From contig JBAOII010000035.1 of NCBI GenBank assembly GCA_037045685.1, positions 186,001-250,000 on the forward strand: DNA of 64,000 nucleotides, given 5' to 3'. The notes under the pieces are model-generated. The model was not told the origin of the DNA. It made no database searches and saw only the letters and a list, made by a program, of their open reading frames with translations. Every line of letters starts with the position of its first letter. Positions within the stretch are counted from its first letter, which is position 1. The position numbers and the translations under genes were made by a program. Source of the DNA: Competibacter_A sp037045685. GTDB taxonomy: Bacteria > Pseudomonadota > Gammaproteobacteria > Competibacterales > Competibacteraceae. This document shows, in pieces, positions 8,780 to 18,034 of the stretch.

Positions 8780-10195
8780 TCATGCTTGCACTGGTCCAAG
8801 TAGTTGTTCTTCAAACCAACGTTTCGCTGCTTGCCAGCCAGCTTCCGCGTCGGCGCGCAGGCGGCGGGCCTCTTCGCGGCGACGACACACCTCAGCCGAG
8901 ATGGCGTCTTGAATGGCCTTGGGCGGACAGGGCAGGCGTAGTACGCTTAAAGTCGCCGTATTGATGCCCGCTTGGTTATTGAAGTTAGTGGACAAAAGGC
9001 CCAAGTAACCAAGGGAACGTAGCGCGTTCAGCACTGCCGCGAGGAACTCGGCGTTCATATGGTTAAGGGGTTTGAGGCGGGTCATATGGTTCGAGCAGGC
9101 GCAAGGTTGCTCCAGATCAAAAACGGCGCTCTTGCCTACCATCTCGGTCGAATTGGTATTGTTGAACAGCACGTCACCCCGCTGACACCAATCGCCTTTT
9201 CCTACTGCTTCTTTTGGCACGAACTTGGTCTTGGCAATGGAAAGCTCGCCATAGATGTTGAGGTTCAAAGGGCGCAAGTGCGGAACGCCGGCCTCGAAAT
9301 CGAAGGCTTGTTCGTGCTTGCCGGCGGCGAAACCAGTGACGATGGACGTGCAAAGCTGGCTCACCGGGTAGGCGGAGAAACGCCCAGATTCTATAGTATC
9401 TCGAATGGCACGGGAGCGTAGGGAATGGAAATCGGGATCGGTACGGTTGTTCTTGACATCGAAAAAACGAATGGCGAACACGAAACGCTGAGAGGGATTA
9501 GCAGGCAGGCCAAGTGTTTCAAGTACATAGCCATCAAGTCCGGCAAGCAGCGCGTCGGCTTCCGCCAGCTTGGCCCAGTGTTCTGCCCGTGCTGCGTCCA
9601 TCGCCGTAACAAGGTCTGCCTGCTTTTCGTGAGGTAGTCGGAATACGCACGGACGCAGGAATTGATCACACCGATGATTATCGACGTTGTCAATAGCCAT
9701 CGAAGTTCGTATTCCAGGAATATGCAGAGCCAGTAATGCCTCGCTTGATTTGATTTTTGTCCTACTGGTCGTAGTTAAGGAATATGATGTCAAATAATCT
9801 GACGGTAACGACATCACCATGATGAATCCGCACCATATGGTTGCTGATACAGCAAGGGTCTCAGCTAGTTCGATGAACGGCAGCCGTTTCCTAGACAGTA
9901 CGCCGTCAATCGTCAGCACAATATCGCCTATCTTCGAGAATCGGCAAATCTTATTCCTTTGGCAAAGGCAGATGGCAGTAGTCGCATTGGCAGTACCGAG
10001 ATAGTCGATGGCTACCTTCACCGATGTCTTTGAGCGCGCAGGAAAACTGGATGCGCGGAGTTCATCTGAGTAACAGTCTTGCGTGGGCGTAATTCGCCCT
10101 TCGATGATGCGCGTAGAAATCTGCGGGTTTGCAATCGGCAGAGTGGGAATCGTCAAGGACAACAACCGCATTTCGAGCGCACGGTGTTCGGGCAA
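8780..10195 (-). CDS. hsdS: Restriction-modification DNA specificity subunit (HsdS-like)
   Basis: Supplies the two target-recognition domains for the adjoining nuclease-methylase. The 471-residue frame shows a first recognition half, a central conserved helical spacer (ARAEHWAKLAEADALLAGLDGYVLETLGL), a second half and a C-terminal helix (ISAEVCRRREEARRLRADAEAGW) typical of S subunits. The only start codon in frame is TTG at 10195, yet the same frame reads on upstream as plausible S-subunit sequence (RRGEITLRADPFYNLPEHR) to the end of hsdM, while an ATG with good context at about 10262 is in another frame. A frameshift near 10220-10250 or an unusual start is therefore likely. Confidence 0.85.
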   Translation of the reverse strand: MPEHRALEMRLLSLTIPTLPIANPQISTRIIEGRITPTQDCYSDELRASSFPARSKTSVKVAIDYLGTANATTAICLCQRNKICRFSKIGDIVLTIDGVLSRKRLPFIELAETLAVSATIWCGFIMVMSLPSDYLTSYSLTTTSRTKIKSSEALLALHIPGIRTSMAIDNVDNHRCDQFLRPCVFRLPHEKQADLVTAMDAARAEHWAKLAEADALLAGLDGYVLETLGLPANPSQRFVFAIRFFDVKNNRTDPDFHSLRSRAIRDTIESGRFSAYPVSQLCTSIVTGFAAGKHEQAFDFEAGVPHLRPLNLNIYGELSIAKTKFVPKEAVGKGDWCQRGDVLFNNTNSTEMVGKSAVFDLEQPCACSNHMTRLKPLNHMNAEFLAAVLNALRSLGYLGLLSTNFNNQAGINTATLSVLRLPCPPKAIQDAISAEVCRRREEARRLRADAEAGWQAAKRWFEEQLLGPVQA

Positions 10196-10275
10196 GTTAT
10201 AGAAAGGGTCTGCGCGAAGAGTAATTTCGCCCCGCCGTACAGCAAAACATCGCGCTTTGCCATTTTCAGCGGGGC

Positions 10276-12351
10276 CTAGACGAAAAAAGGCGTCGGGTCC
10301 TTCTCAAACGCCCGCCACTGTGCCACCAGACCCGTGTTTGGAATGATCTCCCGGTGGCGCTCGCTCCAGCCCGGTTTTTTCGGGTTTGTCGTACTCCACT
10401 CATAAGTGACGCGGTAATCGAAAAGGTCGCTACTGAGGATTTCAATCTTTTCCTTTTCGGGTGTCTCGCTTACCGGCGTAACCGAAAAGGTCTTGCGTCC
10501 GGTCGCGTCGTAGCCGATGTTTTCGGCCAACGCCATAAAGATGGGCGCATCGTCGGGAACGGTCTCGCCCTCGGCCAAGCGGCGCATGAACACGATGCTG
10601 GCCTTGACTCCAGCGTCGTAATGGGCAAAAGCGAACTGCGGCAAAGACACCACCGCCAGCAGTTGAAAGTGGGCCAGCAACCAATCCCGCACCCCTTGCA
10701 GCGAGGAATTGGTCAGGATGCCATCCGGCAAAACAATAGCCACGCGGCCGGTGCCGGGCTTGAGGAAGGAATGCACCCGTTCCAGAAACAGAATTTCCGT
10801 CTTGATGCTGGCGCGGTCTTTCACCGCTTTGGCTCCGCGCTTGGCATCCAGCTCGCCCTTGGCGGACTCGTCCGGCTCGCTGCCGGTGGCGCTCTTGGCG
10901 AGGTAACGCCGCAGCTCGAACTGTTCCAGGTAGCCCTCCGCCTTCTCGGTGCGCTTGACGACCGAGCCGAAAGGCGGATTGGTCAGAATCAGATCGAAGC
11001 TGCCCGGCTTGAGTCCCTTGTTCTTGTCGAGCAGGTACTCGCGGTAGTGCCCCAACGGTTTGCCGTCCGACGACTTGGGCCGTTCAAAGAAATCCAGCGC
11101 GTCGTGACCGACGATGTTGGTGTGCCCATCGTCGTGGATGATCATGTTCATCTTGGCGACACGGGCCAGCTCTTCGTTGATTTCCAAACCGAAAAGATTT
11201 TTCTCGGCGAAGTCATGCCAATACTTCCAATGGGCGTTCGTTCCCGGCTTCTGCACCCGGCCGGCCTCACGGCGCACATGGTCGAGCGCGTAAAGCAGAA
11301 AGCCACCCGAACCACAGGCCGGGTCCAATACCATGTGCTTGCGTTCCGGGTTCAGCACTTCCACGGCAAAGGCGATCAGTTCGCGCGGGGTGAAGTACTG
11401 GCCGAAATCGCCCTTGAAAAATCCGCCCATGAACTCCTCGAAAGCCACGCCCTTGGTGTCGAGTTCGGTGCGGTCGAGCGAAATTCCCTCCAAATGCTCC
11501 ACGCACTGCGCGAGAATGGGCGGATCGACGTTGATCTGGTCGGTGAAGACATCCGGCTCCTGTATCTGCTCGTCTCGGTAAAGCCTGTGGATGCGGATGG
11601 CCAGCGCCTCGGCGCTCTCGCCGTCGCGGCGCTGGAAAGCGTAGGGTTGGCCATCCGGGCGATCCAGATTCTTTTCGTCGCGATGCTTGACGAAGATGAT
11701 TTTGCAGAACTCCCCGAAAGCCGTGATAGGGCTACGCCGCCCGCCTTCCCAAAGGGTCTGGTGGCATTTTCGGATGGCGGCGCGCAGTTCCTCGCGCGGA
11801 ATGGCGGCAAGGTCCTTGCCGGGTTCGTTTTTGTAAAAGCGCCATTCGGGCGGTTTGCCATAGCGGATAGGGATGTCCGTCGTGATATTTCTGTCACGCT
11901 CGCCCGCCGGAAATTTGTCGAAGCGCAACAGGCGGCGAGTCAGGCCGGAAATGACGCCCGCATAGGTCGCGCCGAGGCTGGCGCGGTTGCCGCAAGCTTG
12001 TTCGATGGCTTGGGCAAATTCGGCGGCGCTCACGTCCGCACGCTTGCACTCGAACACGAACCAGGGCGATTTCAGTTCGCTGTCCTTATCCGGGTAAATG
12101 ACGAGATCGGCAAAATCGTTGGGCGTGCGGCGCGGCACCTTGATCTCGAAGCGGATACGCTCGGGCCGGTACTGATACTTGTAGATGAGTTCAGCCCAAA
12201 ACTCGGCGCGCACCTTCTCCTCCGGGTCGGACCAGCGTTCCGAGTGGTTCGCGGCGAGGTAGTGGATACGTTGCGCTTTGCCCTCGCCGCCGAGCTTGGC
12301 GTGGCCGTCTTCGATAGCCTGTTCGAGATAGGTCTTGGTCGGGGTCGTCAT
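10276..12351 (-). CDS. Fused nuclease-adenine methyltransferase restriction enzyme (BcgI/type I M-like)
   Basis: A 691-residue protein predicted to methylate and cut DNA with the S subunit. Residues 1-200 form an HsdR-N-like nuclease domain with D82 (FADLVIY) and E101-x-K103 (FVFECKRA), a PD-(D/E)xK pattern. Residues 210-690 are an N6-adenine methylase: helical domain, SAM loop DPACGSGG (343-350) and catalytic NPPF (458-461). No HsdR helicase gene is present nearby, so nuclease plus methylase in one chain with a separate S subunit matches type IIB enzymes such as BcgI rather than a classical type I system. The S gene follows directly downstream. Alternatively the nuclease domain is inactive and an HsdR is encoded elsewhere. 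Confidence 0.9.
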   Translation of the reverse strand: MTTPTKTYLEQAIEDGHAKLGGEGKAQRIHYLAANHSERWSDPEEKVRAEFWAELIYKYQYRPERIRFEIKVPRRTPNDFADLVIYPDKDSELKSPWFVFECKRADVSAAEFAQAIEQACGNRASLGATYAGVISGLTRRLLRFDKFPAGERDRNITTDIPIRYGKPPEWRFYKNEPGKDLAAIPREELRAAIRKCHQTLWEGGRRSPITAFGEFCKIIFVKHRDEKNLDRPDGQPYAFQRRDGESAEALAIRIHRLYRDEQIQEPDVFTDQINVDPPILAQCVEHLEGISLDRTELDTKGVAFEEFMGGFFKGDFGQYFTPRELIAFAVEVLNPERKHMVLDPACGSGGFLLYALDHVRREAGRVQKPGTNAHWKYWHDFAEKNLFGLEINEELARVAKMNMIIHDDGHTNIVGHDALDFFERPKSSDGKPLGHYREYLLDKNKGLKPGSFDLILTNPPFGSVVKRTEKAEGYLEQFELRRYLAKSATGSEPDESAKGELDAKRGAKAVKDRASIKTEILFLERVHSFLKPGTGRVAIVLPDGILTNSSLQGVRDWLLAHFQLLAVVSLPQFAFAHYDAGVKASIVFMRRLAEGETVPDDAPIFMALAENIGYDATGRKTFSVTPVSETPEKEKIEILSSDLFDYRVTYEWSTTNPKKPGWSERHREIIPNTGLVAQWRAFEKDPTPFFV

Positions 12352-12535
12352 CTGTGTCCTTATCCTTTAGTCCTGGTTTGTCCGCTCGTTCGGGCGATCC
12401 CGAATACGGGCAATGCGGTTTTCGCCATCTGGCGATAGCCGGCGAGATTTGCTGAAATTATAAGCCATGCCTTTTGCTTTCCCCGACAGTTACCCGAAAT
12501 CCACAACCGGACGGCAGCTAACCACTGCTGACTCG

Positions 12536-13028
12536 ATGGAACACCCCATGCCCCCATTCCCCGAACCGAGCGCGGCCAACGATTTCCTCGCCGCCCACAT
12601 CGCCCGCCTGCAAGCCAGCCTGCGCCACTGGACCGGGCGCGAGTTGGCGGATGGAACCCTGCCGCTGCCCGAACAGGCGCGGCGCTTGTTCGAGGCGCCT
12701 TTCGCCCTGTTGTCCCACGACGCCGCGCCCGATCCGGTGTTCACCTACGTCAACCGGACCGCGATGGCGCTCTGGGAAATGGAATGGACCGAATTTACCC
12801 GCTTGCCGTCGCGCTTGTCGGCCGAACCGATGGAACAGGCCGCCCGCGCCCGGTTCCTCGCGGACGTCGAAAGCGCGCGGCTTCGTGGATCGTTACGAGG
12901 GCGTGCGCATTTCCAAGAGCGGACGGCGGTTCCGGATTCGCGATGCCCTGCTCTGGAATCTGCTGGACGAAACCGGCCAGCCTTGCGGCCAAGCCGCCCT
13001 GTTCGGGGATTGGCAATTTTTGCCCTGA
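12536..13028 (+). pseudogene. MEKHLA-domain protein, frameshifted
   Basis: Resembles small MEKHLA (PAS-like) proteins. The first part (FLAAHIARLQASLRHW, PDPVFTYVNRTAMALWE) is in one frame and the rest (GFVDRYEGVRISKSGRRF, then ALLWNLLDETGQPCGQAA) is in the next, with the switch at about 12871-12885 in a GCGCGCGG run. One extra base explains it. After the shift the protein ends at 13028. Either a decayed gene or a sequencing error; neighbours give no functional hint. Confidence 0.7.
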
Positions 13029-13075
13029 AATTGCGGTATGCTCCCGCTCGATTCCATCGCGAGGAGAGATCGCAC

Positions 13076-13564
13076 ATGCAACGCATTCTACTGGCGGGGT
13101 TGTTCGGTGGCGCATTGGGGGCGCTGGCGCCGGCGCTTCACGCCGAGGAAATCGGCAGCGTGGACACCGTCTTCCAATGGTTGGGGCCGGATCACAAGAT
13201 CGTCATCGAAGCGTTCGACGATCCCAAAATTGACGGCGTGACCTGCTATGTCAGCCGCTCCAAGACCGGCGGGATCAAGGGCGGGCTGGGGTTGGCCGAG
13301 GATACCGCCGATGCCTCCATCGCTTGCCGGCAGGTGGGGCCGATCAACATCAAAGAGAAGTTCAAGGACGGCGAGGAAGCGTTCACCGAACGCCGCTCGC
13401 TGGTGTTCAAAAAATTGCGGGTCGTGCGATTTCTCGACAAGCCGCGCAACACGCTGGTGTATCTGGTCTACAGCGACAGGCCGATCGAGGGCTCACCGAA
13501 GAACTCGGTCACGGCGGTGCCGATCATGCCTTGGGCCGGCACGCCGCCCAAGACGACGCCGTGA
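13076..13564 (+). CDS. creA: CreA family protein
   Basis: A 162-residue periplasmic protein of unknown function. A signal peptide (MQRILLAGLFGGALGALAPAL, cleavage near HAEE) precedes the CreA pattern IGSVDTVFQWLGPDHKIVIE, DDPKIDGVTCYVSRSKTGG and RRSLVFKKLRVVRFLD. A GAGGAGA ribosome-binding site lies about 9 nt before the ATG, which fixes the start even though the frame is open upstream through the MEKHLA gene. The last 41 bp overlap the end of the convergent pbpC. Confidence 0.9.
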   Translation: MQRILLAGLFGGALGALAPALHAEEIGSVDTVFQWLGPDHKIVIEAFDDPKIDGVTCYVSRSKTGGIKGGLGLAEDTADASIACRQVGPINIKEKFKDGEEAFTERRSLVFKKLRVVRFLDKPRNTLVYLVYSDRPIEGSPKNSVTAVPIMPWAGTPPKTTP

Positions 13565-15710
13565 CCGCCCATCTCACCGGACTCCGGCTGATCCACACTT
13601 CGGTGCTAGCGGATTGACCGGCCTGGTCGAAGACGACGATCCGGGTCAGACCCTCGCCGTCCGGCGGCCAAAAGGCTTCTCGCCGCCACGAAACGTCTCC
13701 GAGCGGCCGGCCGTTCACCAGCCAGCGCAGCGGCTTGACGCCGCCTCTGGCCGCTAGCGGCAACTCGGCCAACGCGCCATCGCGGCCGGGCAGCTCCACC
13801 GTCGAGCCGGTGATCGGAAAGGTGATGCCGAGCGGCGGGACGCCCGCCGTTGCCCCCGTCGGCCGGGTCCGAAAATAGCGTAGCCGTTCCGGCAATTGAT
13901 CGCGGCTGACTTGCAATACCCCGGCGGGAGGCGCGACCGGTCGAGCCGTGGATTCCGGCAGCAGATCGAACACCCGAAACAGCAGCGGCGCGGCGGTGTT
14001 GCGGCCGTAGTGACCGGGACTGGGCGAGCCGTCCGGCCGTCCCACCCAGATCCCCACGGTATGATCGGCATCGAACCCCAACGCCCAGGCGTCGCGGAAC
14101 CCGTAGGAAGTGCCGGTTTTGTACGCAATCGGGCGTGGTCGGGCCACGCTGGTCGGGGTTGGCACGTCGCCCGGCGTCGGGGCGGTGCGCAAGATTTCGG
14201 TCAAATACCAGCAGGCCGTTTCCGTCAACAGGGGTTGGCCCGACGGATCGGGGTCGGCGGGTCCGAAGCGCAGCGGCGCGATCATGCCGCCGTTGGCGAA
14301 GCCGACGTACAGCGTCACCAGCTCCTCCAGCGTCATGCCGACCCCGCCCAGCACCAGCGGCAATCCCGGTTGGGGATGCGCGGCGCTCCAGTGCGGCGGC
14401 AGGCCGACCTCGCGCAGCCGCGCCGCCACTCGCGCCGGCCCGACCTGCTCCAATACCGCCACCGCTGGGATGTTCAGCGACTGTTGCAGGGCCTCGCGCA
14501 CCGTGAGTTGCCCGGCGTAGGTGTTGTGAAAATTGGTCGGGGCGTAACCGCCGAACCGGGTGGGAACATCCTCGATCAGCGTTTCGGGATGGATCAGCAG
14601 ATCGTCGAAGCCGAAGCCGTAGACCAGCGGCTTGAGCGTGGAACCCGGCGAGCGGATCGCCCGGACCATATCGACTTGGCCGGCCCGGCGCGAGTCGAAG
14701 AAATCGCTGGCGCCGATGTAGGCCAGCACTTGGCGGGTACGGTTCGCCACCACCAGCACCGCGACGCCGCTGTCCGGCTCCAGCCCGGTCTGCTGCTGGC
14801 GAGCCAGCGTTTCCAGCGTTTGCTGCAAATCCCGGTCGATGAAGGTGGGGTGCAGCTTCGCGTCCGGTCGCGCCGCCCGGAGCCGGCCGGCGAGGTGCGG
14901 GGCCAGAAACGGCGGCTGGCGGCGGTGGACCGGCAGCGGTTCCTGTCCGGCCTCGGCGACCTGTCGCGAGGTGAGCACGCCGAGCTGTTCCATGCGCAGC
15001 AACACCTTGTCGCGCGCCGCCCGCGCCCGTTCGGGAAAACGGTCCGGGCGCAACCTGGAGGGCGCTTGCGGCAGCACCACCAGCAAGGCCGCTTCCGCCG
15101 CAGTCAGGTGCCCCGGCTCTTTGCCGAACCAGGCCAGAGACGCCGCTCGCACGCCTTCCAGGTTGCCGCCGTAGGGCGCCAGCGTCAGGTAGAAGCCGAG
15201 AATTTCGTCCTTGCCGTAGCGCCGCTCCAGTTGCAGGGCGCGCAGCATCTCGCCGATTTTGCCGACCAGATTGCGCGGGTGCGGTTCCAGCAGCCGGGCG
15301 GTCTGCATGGTCAGGGTCGAAGCGCCCGACACCACCCGGCCGTGCCGCAACCACTGGCCCAAGGCTCGCGCTATCGCCAAGGGATCGAGGCCGGGATGGG
15401 CGGCGAAGCGCTGATCCTCGTAGGCCAGCAACATGCGCAGAAAGAGCGGGTCCACATCTTCCGGCCGCGCCGGCAGCCGCCATACGCCCTCGGCCACGGT
15501 GAAACCCCGCAACAGGCGGGTGTCTGCGTCCAGCACCAGCGCGGAGGTTTGTCGGGCGCGATCCAGCGGCGGCGGCAGCCGGTGGTCCAGCGCCAGCAGG
15601 ACCACGCTCGCTAGCGCGATGGCCGTCAACCACCGCCCCTTGTGCCGACTTCGGAGATATTGTGAGGCGGGCATTATCTGAAATCGCAACGCGCGGCGGG
15701 CGCCGTTCAT
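13524..15710 (-). CDS. pbpC: Penicillin-binding protein 1C
   Basis: A bifunctional peptidoglycan glycosyltransferase/transpeptidase anchored in the inner membrane. After an N-terminal membrane segment (LTAIALASVVLLAL) come the glycosyltransferase motifs LLAYEDQRF, SGASTLTMQTARLLEP and KIGEMLRALQLERRYGK. The transpeptidase has the active-site SxxK in RSPGSTLKPLVYG, SLN in LQQSLNIPAV, and KTGTSYGFRD. The C-terminal biotin-carrier-like PBP1C domain follows (ITGSTVELPGRDGALAELPL). Start ATG 15710 or 15674; neither has a clear ribosome site, and the further upstream open frame lies over the divergent gene. Converges on creA with overlapping 3' ends. Confidence 0.93.
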   Translation of the reverse strand: MNGARRALRFQIMPASQYLRSRHKGRWLTAIALASVVLLALDHRLPPPLDRARQTSALVLDADTRLLRGFTVAEGVWRLPARPEDVDPLFLRMLLAYEDQRFAAHPGLDPLAIARALGQWLRHGRVVSGASTLTMQTARLLEPHPRNLVGKIGEMLRALQLERRYGKDEILGFYLTLAPYGGNLEGVRAASLAWFGKEPGHLTAAEAALLVVLPQAPSRLRPDRFPERARAARDKVLLRMEQLGVLTSRQVAEAGQEPLPVHRRQPPFLAPHLAGRLRAARPDAKLHPTFIDRDLQQTLETLARQQQTGLEPDSGVAVLVVANRTRQVLAYIGASDFFDSRRAGQVDMVRAIRSPGSTLKPLVYGFGFDDLLIHPETLIEDVPTRFGGYAPTNFHNTYAGQLTVREALQQSLNIPAVAVLEQVGPARVAARLREVGLPPHWSAAHPQPGLPLVLGGVGMTLEELVTLYVGFANGGMIAPLRFGPADPDPSGQPLLTETACWYLTEILRTAPTPGDVPTPTSVARPRPIAYKTGTSYGFRDAWALGFDADHTVGIWVGRPDGSPSPGHYGRNTAAPLLFRVFDLLPESTARPVAPPAGVLQVSRDQLPERLRYFRTRPTGATAGVPPLGITFPITGSTVELPGRDGALAELPLAARGGVKPLRWLVNGRPLGDVSWRREAFWPPDGEGLTRIVVFDQAGQSASTEVWISRSPVRWAVTASSWAACRPKA

Positions 15711-15869
15711 TTGCTGTATGGTTGGCATCGGGCAGTTTGCGCGGGAAGCCCCGAAAACCGCATTTTCGCCTTGAGGATAGCAATTCAGGCGCGATACGCG
15801 CGAGACCCGTGTCGTCGTTCGCGTTACGGGTTGAATCCATCCCCACGATTCGCAAAAGCGAGAACACGC

Positions 15870-16658
15870 ATGAAATCCAAAATGCTTTCTGTCTTGGTAT
15901 TGGCCGCCGCGACGAGCGGCGCGGCGGTTTTGGCGCAACATATCCCCGCTACAGCTCCGACCGCGAACGCCGGGTCCGGCACGGCCGCAGGTGACGATTT
16001 CGAGACAAACCGGCGGGCATGCTTGCAACAGGCCCGCCAGACCGAAGATCCGCAGGAGCGCCAGCGGCTCGTTCAGCGGTGCCAGCAAGACTTTTCGGAC
16101 AGCGCGACGGCGATGCCGGCGCCCACACCGGTGCCCCAAATTCCCGACGCAGCCGGTTCCACGGCCAACGCCCCGGATTCGGTGGCGACACCGACGCCGC
16201 CCGAAATGCGGACCGATCCGGCGCAGACGCGGTCCTCGTCCGAAATGTCGGTCGAAGACCGCCGAGAGCGACGGGAGCAACGGCAGTTGCGGCGCGAGCA
16301 GCGACGGTTGGCCCGGCAGCAGGCGATGCAGACCGGCGAGCTGGACGACACGGGTTCCGAGGGTGCTGCGTACCGTGGCGGCCGGCAGCGGGCGTGGCTG
16401 GCCCAAGGCGGCGGTAACTATGGTCGAGCGGAATCGCCGGGTATCGACGACGATTCCGCCGACGAACCCGCCGGATCGAGCGACTTCGGGGCGAGGGACG
16501 GGAGCGGGAGAGCGCCACGGGCCGGCAACTGGCGCGGCGACAACGCGGGATCAGCCGCTCGCGGCCAGCGCATCCAGCGTCTGGAGCGACGCCTGGAAGT
16601 TATCGAAGGTCTGTTGCGTCAGGTTTTGGCCAACCAGCGCCAGCTTTTGAAGCGCTGA
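15870..16658 (+). CDS. Secreted Arg-rich coiled-coil hypothetical protein
   Basis: A 262-residue protein of unknown function with a signal peptide (MKSKMLSVLVLAAATSGAAV, cleavage near LAQ). The mature protein has a short Cys-containing helix (RRACLQQARQTEDPQERQRL, CQQDF), a Pro-rich linker, a strongly basic helix (RRERREQRQLRREQRRL), a Gly/Asp/Arg-rich low-complexity region and a C-terminal coiled coil (IQRLERRLEVIEGLLRQVL). The 3' end overlaps the sirtuin gene by 59 bp tail-to-tail. The signal peptide and codon pattern argue that it is real. Confidence 0.7.
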   Translation: MKSKMLSVLVLAAATSGAAVLAQHIPATAPTANAGSGTAAGDDFETNRRACLQQARQTEDPQERQRLVQRCQQDFSDSATAMPAPTPVPQIPDAAGSTANAPDSVATPTPPEMRTDPAQTRSSSEMSVEDRRERREQRQLRREQRRLARQQAMQTGELDDTGSEGAAYRGGRQRAWLAQGGGNYGRAESPGIDDDSADEPAGSSDFGARDGSGRAPRAGNWRGDNAGSAARGQRIQRLERRLEVIEGLLRQVLANQRQLLKR

Positions 16659-17526
16659 CCGGACCCAATCGCTCCAGCAAGCCGCTCAGCGCCGCGCCGC
16701 AGGGTAAATTGACCTTCAACGCCAGCTCGCCATCGGCGCGGGTGCGACCGAGATTGAGCGCGGCGATGGGCTGGCTGCGGGCGGCGGCGAGCCTGCAAAA
16801 GCGGTAGCCGGAAAACACCGTCAGGGACGAGCCGACCACCAGCAAGGCGTCCGCTTCGGCCAAGCGTTGACAGGCGCGCTCGACGCGCGGTTTGGGCACC
16901 GATTCGCCGAAGAAAACCACCGCCGGTTTTAGCGTCCCCCCACAATGCGGGCAGTCGGGGATCTGGAAACCGCTGAAGTCCACCGCTTCCAAATCGGCGT
17001 CGCCATCGGGACCGATCACCGCCGCCAGCGCCGCGAACGCGGGATTCTGTTCCGCCAGCGCGCGTTGGAACGCCTCGCGCGGCCCCCGATACCGGCATTC
17101 CAGGCAAACCACCGCGTCCAGCCGGCCGTGCAGGTCGATCACCCGCCGGCTGCCGGCTTGCTGGTGCAGGCCGTCCACGTTTTGGGTGATCATCTGATGG
17201 ACGAACCCGGCCGCTTCCAGCCGGGCCAGCGCGGCGTGAGCGGCGTTGGGCCGGGCGCGGGCGAACGCCGGCCAGCCCAGCAGGCTGCGCGCCCAGTAGC
17301 GTCGCCGGATGAGCCCGCTGCCGATGAACTCCTGATAGCGCACCGGTTGCCGGCGCTTCCAATCGCCGTTGGCGTCCCGGTAATCGGGGATGCCGGAATC
17401 GGTGCTGCAACCGGCGCCGGTGAGGACGAACAGGCGCGGATGTCGCTCGACGAAATCGGCTAACGCATCCAGCGGATCGGAGCAGGACGAGCGCGGCACC
17501 GCGAGGATTTCGCTGGTCGGAATCAT
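16600..17526 (-). CDS. NAD-dependent protein deacylase, Sir2 family
   Basis: Removes acyl groups from lysines using NAD+. The 308-residue protein has the sirtuin hallmarks GAGCSTDSGIPDYRD (37-51), ITQNVDGLHQQAG, the catalytic His in DLHGR, two zinc cysteine pairs (VCLEC and CPHC) and KPAVVFFGESVP. VVGSSLTVFSGYR closes the NAD site. The ATG at 17526 overlaps the ispF stop (ATGA), which selects the start; the longer open frame is antisense-like extension through ispF. The C-terminal end overlaps the convergent gene. Confidence 0.94.
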   Translation of the reverse strand: MIPTSEILAVPRSSCSDPLDALADFVERHPRLFVLTGAGCSTDSGIPDYRDANGDWKRRQPVRYQEFIGSGLIRRRYWARSLLGWPAFARARPNAAHAALARLEAAGFVHQMITQNVDGLHQQAGSRRVIDLHGRLDAVVCLECRYRGPREAFQRALAEQNPAFAALAAVIGPDGDADLEAVDFSGFQIPDCPHCGGTLKPAVVFFGESVPKPRVERACQRLAEADALLVVGSSLTVFSGYRFCRLAAARSQPIAALNLGRTRADGELALKVNLPCGAALSGLLERLGPVSASKAGAGWPKPDATDLR

Positions 17527-18002
17527 CCCGCAACCGACCACAGCAACGCCACGGCGTGCGCGGCGATGCCCTCGCCGCGCCCGATGTAGCCCAGCCGCTC
17601 GGTGGTGGTGGCCTTGACGTTGACCCGGTCGGGAGTGACGCTCAGGTCGGCGGCGATGCGTTCCCGCATGGCGGGGATGTGCGGGGCCATGCGCGGCGCC
17701 TGGGCGATGAGGGTGGCGTCCACGTTGCCGACCGCGAGCTGTTGTTCCCGCAGCAGAGCCGCCACTCGCCGCAGCAGAATCCGGCTGTCGATGTCCTCGA
17801 ACGCCGCGCTGCTGTCGGGAAAGTGTCGGCCGATGTCGCCCAGTCCCGCCGCGCCCAGCAGGGCATCGCACAGCGCATGCAGCAACACGTCGCCGTCGGA
17901 ATGGGCGACCAGACCGCGCGAATGCGGGATGCGGACGCCGCCCAGGGTGACGAAATCGCCCTCCCCGAAGGCGTGGACATCGAAACCGTGACCGATGCGC
18001 AT
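17523..18002 (-). CDS. ispF: 2-C-methyl-D-erythritol 2,4-cyclodiphosphate synthase
   Basis: Cyclises CDP-methylerythritol 2-phosphate in the MEP isoprenoid pathway, as a trimer with a divalent metal. The 159-residue protein has the metal-binding DVHAF (GHGFDVHAF), LVAHSDGDVLLHALCDALLG, the DIGRHFPD motif and the C-terminal KATTTERLGYIGRGEGIAA. It follows ispD with only the ispD 3' repeat between them, as in the usual ftsB-ispD-ispF cluster. Confidence 0.98.
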   Translation of the reverse strand: MRIGHGFDVHAFGEGDFVTLGGVRIPHSRGLVAHSDGDVLLHALCDALLGAAGLGDIGRHFPDSSAAFEDIDSRILLRRVAALLREQQLAVGNVDATLIAQAPRMAPHIPAMRERIAADLSVTPDRVNVKATTTERLGYIGRGEGIAAHAVALLWSVAG

Positions 18003-18034
18003 GTTCTCGCTCCGTCAGCGATTGAGAGTCGGCA

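Noticed and set aside
8780..12351. Classical type I restriction system
   Set aside because: No HsdR helicase gene is present and the M subunit carries a nuclease-like N-terminal domain.
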